Source of the DNA: Paractinoplanes tereljensis | Lineage (GTDB): Bacteria > Actinomycetota > Actinomycetes > Mycobacteriales > Micromonosporaceae | Length of the DNA: 64,000 nt | Direction: 5' to 3' | Assembly (NCBI RefSeq): GCF_016862435.1 | Contig: NZ_BOMY01000048.1 | Location: 124,001 to 188,000, forward strand | Part shown: positions 8,688-16,944 of the stretch, in pieces | Numbering within the stretch: position 1 is the stretch's first letter | Layout of the letters: each line of letters starts with the position of its first letter | Translations under genes and position numbers: made by a program | The notes under the pieces: model-generated | Seen by the model: only the letters and a program-made list of their open reading frames with translations | Database searches by the model: none | Told to the model about the DNA's origin: nothing

Positions 8688-8987
8688 CAGACCGCTGTGG
8701 CTGCGCCTAGACCGCCGTGGGCGTGGTCACCCCCACGTTGCGGTCGCTCAACGTGCTGACGGTCACCCCCTTGCGGTCACCGTGCGTGAGATGCTTGCTT
8801 CTCGCTGTTGGTTGCGGTTTGATCTCGACTCACGCGGCGCAGGGCGCGTCGGGGTGGCTTGGCTTCTTGATCACGATTTGGTTTCGGGGTCTTGGGGTGC
8901 GACGGGGCGTCGCCTAACGGGTGAAATAGCAGCAGCGAGGTAAGCTCGCGGCTGGCTTCCTGCTGTCGGATCCTGGAGAGTCGTCTC

Positions 8988-9812
8988 GTGACCGTTGCTC
9001 AGAACGGTGTTGGCCAGGGGAAACGGAACGTTCTCGGGGTTCTGGTCGATGTGACCGACTATGCGGATGCGACCGAACGGATCATGGTCGCCGCCCGGGA
9101 GCGCCGTGGGTTTGCCGTTACGGCACTCGCTGTTCACGGAGTGATGACCGGAGTTCAGGATCCCGCCCACAACGCCCGGCTCAATTCCTTCGATCTCGTC
9201 ACACCGGACGGGCAACCCGTTCGCTGGGGGCTGAACGTTCTGCACTCCGCCGGGCTGGCCGATCGGGTCTACGGGCCTACTTTGACGCTCAAGGTCGTCG
9301 AACGGGCTGCGGCCGAGGGTCTCCCGGTTTATCTGTACGGGTCGACCGAGCCGACGCTTACCCGGCTGGTGCCGGCGCTGGAGAAGATGTTCCCGGCACT
9401 GAAGATCGCCGGTGTCGAGGCCTCCAAGTTCCGGAAGTCGACGCCGGGCGAGCCGGTCGAGATCGCCGAGCGGATCAAAGCCTCCGGCGCGCGGGTCGTC
9501 CTGGTCGGTCTCGGATGCCCCCGGCAGGAGGTGTTCGCCTACGCGATGCGCCCACTGTTGGATATGCCACTGCTGGCCGTGGGGGCCGCCTTCGACTACC
9601 ACGCCGGCCTGCTGAAGAACCCGCCCGCGTGGATGCAGAAGTACGCCCTGGAATGGCTGTGGCGGCTCGGCCTGGAGCCCAAGCGCCTGTGGAGGCGCTA
9701 CGTGCTGCTCAACCCGAACTACCTGTCCCGGCTGGCGGCCCAGAAGCTCGGCCTGTGGAAAGCGACACCCCCGGCCCCGGCCACCACGCCGGTGGAGACC
9801 TTCGCGGTCTGA
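8988..9812 (+). CDS. WecG/TagA/CpsF-family glycosyltransferase
   Basis: Predicted glycosyltransferase (274 residues) of the GT26 family, which adds an N-acetylmannosamine-type sugar to a lipid-linked intermediate in wall or capsule polymer synthesis. Family signatures are TPDGQPVRWG near residue 65, GLGCPRQEVFAY (the GxPxQE motif) near 180 and VGAAFDYHAGLL near 200. The C-terminal ~45 residues are basic and aromatic (WMQKYALEWLWRL), probably membrane-associated. GTG start at 8988 with GGAGAG eight bases upstream. It stands alone after the tRNA-Leu, with no other polysaccharide gene beside it, so acceptor and donor are unknown. Confidence 0.9.
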   Translation: MTVAQNGVGQGKRNVLGVLVDVTDYADATERIMVAARERRGFAVTALAVHGVMTGVQDPAHNARLNSFDLVTPDGQPVRWGLNVLHSAGLADRVYGPTLTLKVVERAAAEGLPVYLYGSTEPTLTRLVPALEKMFPALKIAGVEASKFRKSTPGEPVEIAERIKASGARVVLVGLGCPRQEVFAYAMRPLLDMPLLAVGAAFDYHAGLLKNPPAWMQKYALEWLWRLGLEPKRLWRRYVLLNPNYLSRLAAQKLGLWKATPPAPATTPVETFAV

Positions 9813-9901
9813 CCACTAGGGGTGCGCACCGGCCAGACGTAGGGGACCGGTCCGGTGATAACCCGGTTCTGGTCGTCCGAGCATCGGTGAAGGCTGTCGA
9901 T

Positions 9902-10498
9902 GTGGACATCATCACTGATCTGACGCTGGTAGGCGCACTGGCCATCGCCTGGACCGCCGCCGGTCTGGTCGCGGACGGACTCCAGGGAGCCCGGTCCGCA
10001 GCCCAGTTACGCCGCCGCGCCGGCTGGCTGAGCGCGCTGGTGATCATCGGATCGGCGGTGTTCGTGGCGGTCCCGGCGACCGCCTGGGTCCGGCCGGGCG
10101 AATCGAACGCCCCCGCCGCGGTCCTGCTGGCCGCGATCCCCGCCCTCGTCGTCCTGACGATCGGGGTGCGGCGGCTGGGTCAGGTGCGGCGCGGCGCCGG
10201 CGCGTTCGCCACCGCACCGCATGCCCCGTTGCCGCCGGGCCTCCGGGCCGCCGCCGCCCATCCGTTGATCCTGGTACCGATGCAGGTGACCGGCCTCGCG
10301 GCACTTCTCGGAGTGCCGATCGCCGCGCGCCTGGTAGAGGTGCCGGCGTCCGATGTGGCCGGTTACGCGATCACCGCGGTCGGCGTCGCGGTCGTGGCGA
10401 TCGGGGTGCGAGCGGCGGTCCGGCACAGCCGACTCAGCCTGCTGGCGCTGGCCCCGATCGGCCGCAGTCGTCCACGGATCCCGGTCAGCTCACGCTGA
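9902..10498 (+). CDS. Hypothetical multi-pass membrane protein
   Basis: 198 residues with about five hydrophobic segments: LVGALAIAWTAAGLVADGL, ALVIIGSAVFVAVPATAW, AAVLLAAIPALVVLTIG, LVPMQVTGLAALLGVPIAA and YAITAVGVAVVAIGV. Short basic loops (SAAQLRRRAGW, RRLGQVRRG) suggest cytoplasmic faces. No family is recognised. Two GTG starts are possible. I prefer 9902 because GAAGG lies eight bases ahead; 9887 would add five residues. It follows the glycosyltransferase by ~90 bases on the same strand and could be co-transcribed. Confidence 0.7.
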   Translation: MDIITDLTLVGALAIAWTAAGLVADGLQGARSAAQLRRRAGWLSALVIIGSAVFVAVPATAWVRPGESNAPAAVLLAAIPALVVLTIGVRRLGQVRRGAGAFATAPHAPLPPGLRAAAAHPLILVPMQVTGLAALLGVPIAARLVEVPASDVAGYAITAVGVAVVAIGVRAAVRHSRLSLLALAPIGRSRPRIPVSSR

Positions 10499-10501
10499 AC
10501 T

Positions 10502-10948
10502 TCAGTTCTTCTTGGCTTCCTGCACGTAGAGCAGCTCGAGGATGGAACGGGCCGCCTCGAACCAGCGGTCCAGCCAATCCGACGGCGGCAGCGAGCCGCG
10601 GGTCGGCAGTTCCAGGAGCAACCCGCGCAACAGCGGATGATCGGCCATCGATTGCGACGACCCGGAGCTCGAGTCGGGCCACCCCGACGACGGGAAGACC
10701 GGTTCGGTCAGGGCCGGCAGGTCCAGCGACGGCAGCATCCCCGCGCGGTCCAGCACGCCCGTCGGCTCGATGCTGTGCGACCGGCCCGGCGACCGGGTGG
10801 GCAACCCGGCCCGGGACATCAGGTCGGTCTCGCCGGTATCACCGGACAGCGCTTCGCGCCGATTCTGCCGGTACGCGCTGACTCCACCACTGAATCGGTC
10901 CTGCGCCGTCGCGCTACCGTTGTTCAGATTTTCTGAACCTATCGTCAT
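10502..10948 (-). CDS. Hypothetical protein beside Scr1/DUF397 pair
   Basis: 148-residue soluble protein with no family I recognise. The N-terminal ~90 residues are polar and probably disordered (SENLNNGSATAQDRF). The C-terminal ~55 are more structured and hydrophobic (LLRGLLLELPTRG, WLDRWFEAARSILELLYVQ). ATG at 10948 has AAGG eight bases upstream. It lies downstream of DUF397 on the same strand, with a hairpin at 11041-11077 between them. In actinomycetes such regulator pairs often have a third small gene, so a role in the same switch is possible but only inferred. Confidence 0.6.
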   Translation of the reverse strand: MTIGSENLNNGSATAQDRFSGGVSAYRQNRREALSGDTGETDLMSRAGLPTRSPGRSHSIEPTGVLDRAGMLPSLDLPALTEPVFPSSGWPDSSSGSSQSMADHPLLRGLLLELPTRGSLPPSDWLDRWFEAARSILELLYVQEAKKN

Positions 10949-11040
10949 TTGTCTGCCTTGCCTCGCTCGGTGATGACCCGGCCGTCGGCGCGGACCGGCC
11001 GCGCTTGTGCCGTTCAACGAGGCGAGTCCGGAAATGACTA

Positions 11041-11077
11041 CGGCCGGCCCACCCGCGCTACGCGGGCAAGCCGGCCG
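11041..11077 (-). terminator. Hairpin downstream of DUF397 gene
   Basis: Nested inverted repeats: outer CGGCCGGC/GCCGGCCG and inner CCCGCG/CGCGGG with a CTA loop, twenty bases past the DUF397 stop. Likely a terminator for the Scr1-DUF397 transcript, without a T-tract. Confidence 0.6.
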
Positions 11078-11097
11078 AAATAGGGCATTTTGCGAGG

Positions 11098-11322
11098 TCA
11101 GCGGTCGAACTCGCCGTCCTTCGCGCCGCCGACGAACGCGTCCCACTCGGCGGCCGTGAAGACCAGCGCCGCGCCGCCGGGGTTCTTCGAGTCCCGGACC
11201 GCGATGGCTTCGTCGACGAAGGCCACTTCGACGCAGTTGTCGGAGTTGGGACCGCTGCGCGTGCTCTTGAACCACTGTGCCCGGCTCAGATCTAGCCGGA
11301 AACCCTTCGCTTCGACTTCCAC
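11098..11322 (-). CDS. DUF397 domain protein
   Basis: 74 residues comprising a single DUF397 domain. The hallmarks are WFKSTRSGPNSDNCVEVAF, VRDSKNPGGAALVF and the C-terminal AAEWDAFVGGAKDGEFD. DUF397 proteins are almost always encoded beside an Scr1-type XRE regulator and behave as its small partner, in a toxin-antitoxin-like or developmental switch (WhiJ/AbaA loci of Streptomyces). Here the gene overlaps the Scr1 gene by 31 bases on the same strand, so the pair is translationally linked. Confidence 0.9.
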   Translation of the reverse strand: MEVEAKGFRLDLSRAQWFKSTRSGPNSDNCVEVAFVDEAIAVRDSKNPGGAALVFTAAEWDAFVGGAKDGEFDR

Positions 11323-12191
11323 AATGGCTCCTCTACCAGCATTTCAATCCACTCGAGGGACTCGCCCGCGGTGAGCGCGGCCGCTCGGAGGGTGTCGAAG
11401 ATCGAGGTGTACTTGCGCAGCTCCTCGGTCTTCTCGAGAAAGAGGCCGCCGGTTGCGTTGTCGATGAACACGACATCGGCGTCTCCTTCCTCCTCGAACT
11501 CGAGGATCACGAACGTGCCGTCCATGGCCGCATGGGCGCCTACCGCGAACGGCAAGATCTGCAACGTGACGTTCGGCAGGCGAGCGGCCTCGATCAATTT
11601 CTGCAACTGACCGCGCATCACCGCATCACCGCCGACCGGCCGGCTCAGTACCGCCTCATCCAGCACCACCCGAAGATCAATCGGATCGTCCTGAATCAAT
11701 AACGCTTGACGTTCCATCCGGACACGGACTCGTTGCTCTATTTCTTGATCTGTGAAGTCACGACGAGCGCCCCGAATAAGGGCAATTGCGTACTCTTCGC
11801 TCTGCAACAGCCCCGGAACCAGTTGTTGCTCGTAGCTCCAAATAGATCTTGCAGCCGTCTCGAGCCCTACATATGCGCCGGTCAGGACAGTGGAATACGG
11901 GTGCCACCATCCTTTCTGGCGAGCTTCTCTGGCTATTTGGACCAATTCCGCCGTGATAGCCGGGCCGACGCCGTAAATGTCCAATATGTTCTGGACGTCG
12001 CTGGGCGAGGCGCTGGTATGACCCGTCTCAATCCTGGACACTTTGGACGTCGAGCAGCCAAGGCGGTCCGCCACGACGTCGATCGTGACGCCCGCCTCCT
12101 CCCGATGCCGGCGCAGCTCGACACCGAGCCGGCGCCGGCGAATGGTGGGACTCCGGTGCAGATTCACAGCTTCAGTCTCTCTGTCGATCAT
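11292..12191 (-). CDS. XRE-family regulator with Scr1 (DUF5753) domain
   Basis: 299-residue transcription regulator. An N-terminal helix-turn-helix (residues ~18-75: LRRHREEAGVTIDVVADRLGC, then SKVSRIETGH) is followed by the Scr1/DUF5753 effector domain (~105-290). The latter has the typical WSYEQQLVPGLLQSEEYA and DLRVVLDEAVLSRPVGG stretches. Family members (WhiJ, BldB-associated regulators) act with a DUF397 partner in developmental or antibiotic control. The ATG at 12191 faces a divergent gene across a ~360-bp gap that must hold both promoters; that gap contains a short palindrome (GCACCG-AAA-CGGTGC near 12335). Confidence 0.9.
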   Translation of the reverse strand: MIDRETEAVNLHRSPTIRRRRLGVELRRHREEAGVTIDVVADRLGCSTSKVSRIETGHTSASPSDVQNILDIYGVGPAITAELVQIAREARQKGWWHPYSTVLTGAYVGLETAARSIWSYEQQLVPGLLQSEEYAIALIRGARRDFTDQEIEQRVRVRMERQALLIQDDPIDLRVVLDEAVLSRPVGGDAVMRGQLQKLIEAARLPNVTLQILPFAVGAHAAMDGTFVILEFEEEGDADVVFIDNATGGLFLEKTEELRKYTSIFDTLRAAALTAGESLEWIEMLVEEPLWKSKRRVSG

Positions 12192-12551
12192 TTAATCGTT
12201 CAAGAGCACCGTGACGAAGACCAACAATCACGGAAGGCTGACATGCAACTTGCATCGACTCCACTCGTGGTGCAATCTTTCGGTATGGCCCGCATCACTA
12301 CGCACCATCGAGTGAAGCGGTCCGGTCCGGCTCGATGCACCGAAACGGTGCCGTTTACGGGGTGCCAGGTTAACCTGCCGTCCGACGTGGACAGATCCAC
12401 TTCAGGACGAGGTTGACAACGGCGACGGTAACGTTCTGCAACGCTTTGACGATTGGCATTGTCGGAAGCTTGCAATGGTGTTTCGACCGGGCACACTAAG
12501 TGCTTCTGTGTCAAGGTTCACCCCGCGACAAGTTTCAGGGCAGGAGATGAC

Positions 12552-12848
12552 GTGCTTCCTCGGTCCGGTGATGTCATACACGTGACGAAGGCAGCGAGCG
12601 TCCAATTCGCGGCGCCGATGCTCTTCAGGGTCATCCGGGTCCATGACTGGCCGACATATGAGGGCTGGATCTGGCTGGACGGCTACGAGCTCAACACGGC
12701 CGGGGACGCGGTGGAGCGTCGTTCAATCTTTGTGCAGGTGAGCGGCCTGCGTGCGGTCGGCAAGGCGCCCGACCCGCGGGCTCGCAACGGCCGTCAGCCC
12801 GGCGTGGTGTCCGGCACCATCTCGCGCGGCGTCCGCACCAACCGCTAA
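12552..12848 (+). CDS. Conserved-type small hypothetical protein
   Basis: 98-residue soluble protein. GTG at 12552 is preceded by AGGAG at ideal spacing; the frame is open further upstream but without a ribosome site. The first ~70 residues look like a compact beta-rich fold (VIHVTKAASVQF, LFRVIRVHDWPTYEGWIWLDGYEL). The tail is basic (APDPRARNGRQPG, SRGVRTNR). No family is recognised. Its stop codon (TAA, 12846-12848) interlocks with the stop of the convergent PASTA gene. The aromatic motif WPTYEGWIWLDGY is distinctive and would be a good search key. Confidence 0.65.
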   Translation: MLPRSGDVIHVTKAASVQFAAPMLFRVIRVHDWPTYEGWIWLDGYELNTAGDAVERRSIFVQVSGLRAVGKAPDPRARNGRQPGVVSGTISRGVRTNR

Positions 12849-13642
12849 CCGCCGGCGCTCGCCGAGGTGGAAGGCGTGGAAGGCGTGGCCGCCGAGGGGT
12901 CCGTCCCCGAGACCACGATCGTGACCCTGGTGTCCGGTGGGACCTCCTGCCCCTCCGCCGGATCGCTGTCGATCACGGTTCCCGGCGGCGACGTGCTCTC
13001 CCGGTAAAGCACCCGGTAACGCAACCCGGTCTGGTTCAGCGCGTCCCGCGCGTCGTCCAGCGCCAATCCCTTCAGCGCCGGCACCAGCACCTCGGTCTGG
13101 GTCGGCTCGGTGGTCTGCGGTGTCGTCTCCGGCGTGGTCACGGTCGGCGCGGTCGACGGTGCGGTCGTTGCCGCGCTGGTCGGGGCGGTGGTGGCCGCGC
13201 TCGTGGTGGGGGTGGTAGCCGGCGTCTCGTCGCCGGAGTTCTGCACGATCTGATAGATGCCCCAGCCCAGCGCGGCCAGCAGGATCAGCACGATGATGCC
13301 CACCACGATCGGCATCCACCAGCGATCCCGCTCGGACGGCACCGGCGGCGGGCCGGCCTGCCAGTCGGTGTCGTAGGACGTACGCCCCGGTTGTGGCGCG
13401 CGGACCTCGGCCCGGCCCGACCAGACCGGGTTGCCCCGGCTCGGCGCGGCCCAGTCGTCGTCGGCTGCCGGTGGCATCACCGAGGTCGCGTCAGCACGCG
13501 GAGTCACCGTCGTCGGGTCGGCGTCGACCGCCGGCCCGTCTGCCTGGGTCTCGTCGAGCTCCGGCTTGCGGACCGGACGGCCATCGGCATCCGTCTCGTC
13601 CAACGGCGAGAAGCTTCGCGTCTCGTCGCTCTCGTCGGACAT
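12845..13642 (-). CDS. Membrane-anchored PASTA-domain protein
   Basis: 265 residues: an acidic, Thr/Pro-rich cytoplasmic part (~1-125), one membrane helix (MPIVVGIIVLILLAALGWGIY), a Thr/Ala/Pro-rich extracellular linker (~45 residues) and one PASTA domain (~185-250: ALKGLALDDARDALNQTGL, GTVIDSDPAEGQEVPPDT). PASTA repeats bind peptidoglycan stems or beta-lactams. Because no kinase domain is fused, this is a non-kinase PASTA protein that could help sense or organise the wall. ATG 13642 has GGAGGAG; an in-frame start at 13687 is less well supported. The Thr-rich linker may be glycosylated. Confidence 0.8.
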   Translation of the reverse strand: MSDESDETRSFSPLDETDADGRPVRKPELDETQADGPAVDADPTTVTPRADATSVMPPAADDDWAAPSRGNPVWSGRAEVRAPQPGRTSYDTDWQAGPPPVPSERDRWWMPIVVGIIVLILLAALGWGIYQIVQNSGDETPATTPTTSAATTAPTSAATTAPSTAPTVTTPETTPQTTEPTQTEVLVPALKGLALDDARDALNQTGLRYRVLYRESTSPPGTVIDSDPAEGQEVPPDTRVTIVVSGTDPSAATPSTPSTSASAGG

Positions 13643-13784
13643 CTCCGCTCCTCCGCGTCCGTCACCCGCACGGGTCAACGTACTCAATCTTGCTGCACAT
13701 GTGTTACTCAGGCGGGTCGAAGAGCCCGCATGACCACCACCGATGGATTAGCAGGCATAGGAAGTGACCGCTACAGTGCCCCGC

Positions 13785-15311
13785 ATGGCCGACAAGGGCT
13801 GGACAACACGGGTTGCCGCCGCGGCCGGAGTCGCCGCCGGCACCGGTGCCGCACAACTGGGCCTGGGCTACGGCCTGGGCGTCGTCGTCTGGCCACAGAC
13901 CACGACCGCCGACACCAGCATCTGGCTGGGCAGTCTCGGCTGGGCAACATGGATCACCGCGAGCGCCACGGTCTTCGGCGCGGTCATCGCGAGCCGGCTG
14001 GGCGGGGCAACCGCTGAGCGGTCCCGCGGGCCTCTCGGGGTGGCTCTCGCGATCTCCGCGGGGGTCGGGGCCCTGGTGGCCGTCGCGCTGATCGCGCTTC
14101 CGGCCCGCGATGCCGTACGGATGGAAGCACGCACCCCACAGACGATCGCCGCGGCGTACGCGCTGATCGGCGTGATCCTCGGGGTGCTGGTGGCGTACTG
14201 GGCCATTCGTTCCCGGCCGGTGGCCGTCAACCTGATCGCGACCGCCGCCTGGCTCTGGGCGCTGGCGATCACCGCGATCGTGGTGGAGCTGTCCCTGCAC
14301 CGCGACTCCGCGACGTACCTGACCAGCTGGCAGTTCGCCGAGGCCACATCCGGCGGCCGGTACGGCACCATCTACTGGCCGAGTGCCCTGCTCACGCTGG
14401 GTGCCGCGTTCCTGGTCGGCGCGCTGGCCGCGTTCACCGCCGCCCGCCGGGGCGACCTGGGCCTCGGTGCCACCACCTCGGGCGCGGTCGGCCCGCTGCT
14501 GGTGGCCGCCTCGTTCCTGGTCCTGGCCCCGCGCCTGACCGGCGACCTCGGCCCGCTCGAGTCGGCCTACCTGATCGCGCCGTACGCCGTCCTGGCCGGT
14601 CTGGCCGGCTCGGCCCTGACGATCACCGCCGCCCGGGCCTGGACCGACCGCCGCGCCGGCCAGTTCGCCGACGCCGACGAGGCGGACACCGAAACGACCA
14701 CACCCGCAACAGCAACGGATTGGCCGGCGACAGCCCCGGCCACCGGCCGAGCCGCCGCCATCCCGTCGGCGCGGCCCGCCGGCGCCAACCGGCCTGAACC
14801 GGCTTCGACCAGCGCGTTCTCGAAGACCGCAAGGGTCACGGAGACCGCACGGGTCACGGAGACCGCGCGGGTCCCCGAGGGCGGCAAGCCCCCGAAAGCC
14901 CGCGGAGCCGCCGAGCCGGTAAGCCCGCCGGAATCCGCCGTAACGCGCGAGGCCGCGGAGTCTGCGCCGGCGAACCCGACGGGCCGGGCGAAGTTGCCCG
15001 CCCAGCCGCAGCCGAGCGGCACCGCGCCCAAGCCGAAGCCGGTCAAGGCCGCGGGCACGCCGGCCAAGCGCGACGCCGAACCCACCCCGGTCTCCGCGCC
15101 GAAGACACCGGCGCCGCTCAACGACCCGCCCGCACCGCCGGCCGAGATCGCCGATCCGGAGATCGCGGCGGCGGCCCGGCCCGGTCGGTTCCGGGGCCGG
15201 AAGGCGAGTCAGCCGGCCAAGGCCCCCGAGGTGAAAGATCCGAAGTCGACGGTCACGCCCCCGCCCCAGGCACCCACGGTCGCCCGGATCAACCCCAAGG
15301 CCGAGGACTGA
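13785..15311 (+). CDS. Hypothetical membrane protein with long disordered C-terminus
   Basis: 508 residues. The N-terminal ~290 contain roughly eight hydrophobic segments (for example VAAAAGVAAGTGAAQLGLGY, LGVALAISAGVGALVAVALI, LLVAASFLVLAPRLTG). The C-terminal ~215 residues are Ala/Pro/Lys/Glu-rich and disordered, and include a heptad-like repeat ARVTET-ARVTET-ARVPEG encoded by near-identical 21-bp units around 14829-14875. No family is recognised. I chose ATG 13785 because TACAGT sits seven bases before it, a leaderless layout; an in-frame GTG at 13764 would add seven residues. It ends exactly against the stop of the convergent GCS2 gene. Confidence 0.72.
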   Translation: MADKGWTTRVAAAAGVAAGTGAAQLGLGYGLGVVVWPQTTTADTSIWLGSLGWATWITASATVFGAVIASRLGGATAERSRGPLGVALAISAGVGALVAVALIALPARDAVRMEARTPQTIAAAYALIGVILGVLVAYWAIRSRPVAVNLIATAAWLWALAITAIVVELSLHRDSATYLTSWQFAEATSGGRYGTIYWPSALLTLGAAFLVGALAAFTAARRGDLGLGATTSGAVGPLLVAASFLVLAPRLTGDLGPLESAYLIAPYAVLAGLAGSALTITAARAWTDRRAGQFADADEADTETTTPATATDWPATAPATGRAAAIPSARPAGANRPEPASTSAFSKTARVTETARVTETARVPEGGKPPKARGAAEPVSPPESAVTREAAESAPANPTGRAKLPAQPQPSGTAPKPKPVKAAGTPAKRDAEPTPVSAPKTPAPLNDPPAPPAEIADPEIAAAARPGRFRGRKASQPAKAPEVKDPKSTVTPPPQAPTVARINPKAED

Positions 15312-16778
15312 TCAGACCGGCCAGCTGTGCACCGGTTCATTGGTGTCCTGGTGGGTCCGGTAACGCCGGAGCATGTCGTAGAGCGCGGCCTCCCGGGTCA
15401 GGCCTCGGCGTTCGGCGTCGCGGACCACGGCCGTCTGCCAGCTCGCGCCGTTCTGGCCGGTGCGGCACCGGCCGTCGATGATGCCGAGCAGGTGGTCCCG
15501 ATCGGCCGGGTCGACGCCGAACCGGTCCAGGCCCTGGGCCGCCTTCGGCAGCAGCACCGACCGGACCAGGTCGGTGACCGCGATCTCGCCGGTCCCCGGC
15601 CAGTGCATGACCGCCGAGATGCCGTCCCGGGCACCGCGATAGAAGTTGTCCTCGGCGGTGTCGAACGGGAGCTGCGACCAGATCGGGCGTTCCTCGTCGG
15701 CCAGCTGGCGGCTGAGGCCGAAGTAGAAGGCGGCGTTGGCCAGCAGGTCGGCGACCGTCGGGCCGGACGGCAGCACCCGGTTTTCCACCCGCAAGTGCGG
15801 CCGGCCGTCCAGCACGTCATAGACCGGCCGGTTCCAGCGGTAGACCGTGCCGTTGTGCAGGCGCAACTCACCCAGGCGCGGGATGCCACCCGCGGTGAGG
15901 ATCTTGAGCGGGTCCTCGTCCTCCATGATCGGAAGCAGCGGCGGGAAGAACCGCACGTTTTCCTCGAAGAGGTCGAACACCGAGGTGATCCAGCGTTCGC
16001 CGAACCAGACCCGCGGGCGTACGCCCTGGGCCTTGAGTTCGTCCGGCCGCACGTCGGTGGCCTGGTCGAACACGGCGATCCGGGTCTCGGCCCACAGCCG
16101 GCGCCCGTGGAACCAGGGCGAATTGGCCCCGATCGCCACCTGCGGGCCGGCCATGGCCTGGGACGCGTTCCAGTAACGCGCGAACCGGCCCGGCGCCACC
16201 TGCAGATGGAACTGCACGCTGGTGCAGGCCGCCTCGGGCACGATCGAGTCGCTGGCGCTGCGCAGTCGCTCCTCGCCGTGGATGTCGAGGCGGAACTGCT
16301 CGCCCCGGGCCCCGGCCATCTCGTCGTTGAGCAGGCGATAGCGCTCGTTGGCCGACAGGTTCTCGAGCACCAGGTGGTCGGGGGTCAGGGTGGGCAGCAT
16401 TCCGATCAGCACGAGTCCGGTGTCGGCCTTCGCGGCCCGTTCGGCCGCTCGGCGAAGTCTGTCCAGAATGTCTTGTTCGTAGCTTCCGAGGCCGGCGATC
16501 GGCCGCGGCGGCTCGTTGAGCTCGAGGTTGAACTGCCCCAACTCGGTCTGGAAGACCGGATCGGCGAGGTGGCCGAGGACCTCGGCATTGCGCATCGCGG
16601 GCCGGCCCTCGTCGTCGACCAGGTTGAGCTCGATCTCGAGCCCGGTCATCCCGTCCTGGTCGTCGAACGCGTCGTTGTCGAGCATCTGCGCCAGCGCGTC
16701 CATGCAGCTGCGCACCTTATGCCGGAAATTGACCCGGCCTTCGGGCGCAAAGGCGATCGTTGCCAGATCCTTGCCCAC
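15312..16778 (-). CDS. Glutamate-cysteine ligase (GCS2) family protein
   Basis: 488-residue carboxylate-amine ligase of the GCS2 family, which joins glutamate to an amine such as cysteine using ATP. Recognisable blocks are GLEIELNLVDDEGRP (residues ~45-60), the substrate-site run QFNLELNEPP, TSVQFHLQV and HLRVENRVLPSGPTVAD. Actinomycetes make mycothiol, so this is unlikely to serve glutathione synthesis. A role in ergothioneine-type gamma-glutamylcysteine formation or another amide bond is possible but unproven. GTG 16778 with GGAGG. Its stop meets that of the convergent membrane-protein gene. A bidirectional terminator lies on its upstream side at 16891. Confidence 0.85.
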   Translation of the reverse strand: MGKDLATIAFAPEGRVNFRHKVRSCMDALAQMLDNDAFDDQDGMTGLEIELNLVDDEGRPAMRNAEVLGHLADPVFQTELGQFNLELNEPPRPIAGLGSYEQDILDRLRRAAERAAKADTGLVLIGMLPTLTPDHLVLENLSANERYRLLNDEMAGARGEQFRLDIHGEERLRSASDSIVPEAACTSVQFHLQVAPGRFARYWNASQAMAGPQVAIGANSPWFHGRRLWAETRIAVFDQATDVRPDELKAQGVRPRVWFGERWITSVFDLFEENVRFFPPLLPIMEDEDPLKILTAGGIPRLGELRLHNGTVYRWNRPVYDVLDGRPHLRVENRVLPSGPTVADLLANAAFYFGLSRQLADEERPIWSQLPFDTAEDNFYRGARDGISAVMHWPGTGEIAVTDLVRSVLLPKAAQGLDRFGVDPADRDHLLGIIDGRCRTGQNGASWQTAVVRDAERRGLTREAALYDMLRRYRTHQDTNEPVHSWPV

Positions 16779-16890
16779 TCACCCCTCCCGGCATCGCCAG
16801 GGACGAAAACGGACTTCGATCACCACTATGTGAGCGCACGTGTGCGCTCGGTCCACCTTGCCATCCTCGGGCCGCCTCCGCCAGACACCA

Positions 16891-16927
16891 AAAGAGCCGC
16901 CGCCCGGCAATCGGGCAGCGGCTCTTT
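16891..16927. terminator. Bidirectional-type terminator
   Basis: AAAGAGCCGC (16891-16900) pairs with GCGGCTCTTT (16918-16927), and an inner CGCCCG/CGGGC adds to the stem. The A/T ends give a T-tract on both strands. On minus it terminates yceI just past its stop at 16945. Confidence 0.85.
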
Positions 16928-16944
16928 GTGGACTGTCAGAAGGC

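Noticed and set aside
8682..8783. CRISPR-like repeats
   Set aside because: Units are two to three, imperfect and adjacent, without spacers or cas genes.
14881..14910. Third copy of the 58-bp repeat
   Set aside because: AAGCCCCCGAAAGCCCGCGG resembles the repeat core only over ~20 bases with several mismatches, inside a coding region; probably base-composition coincidence.
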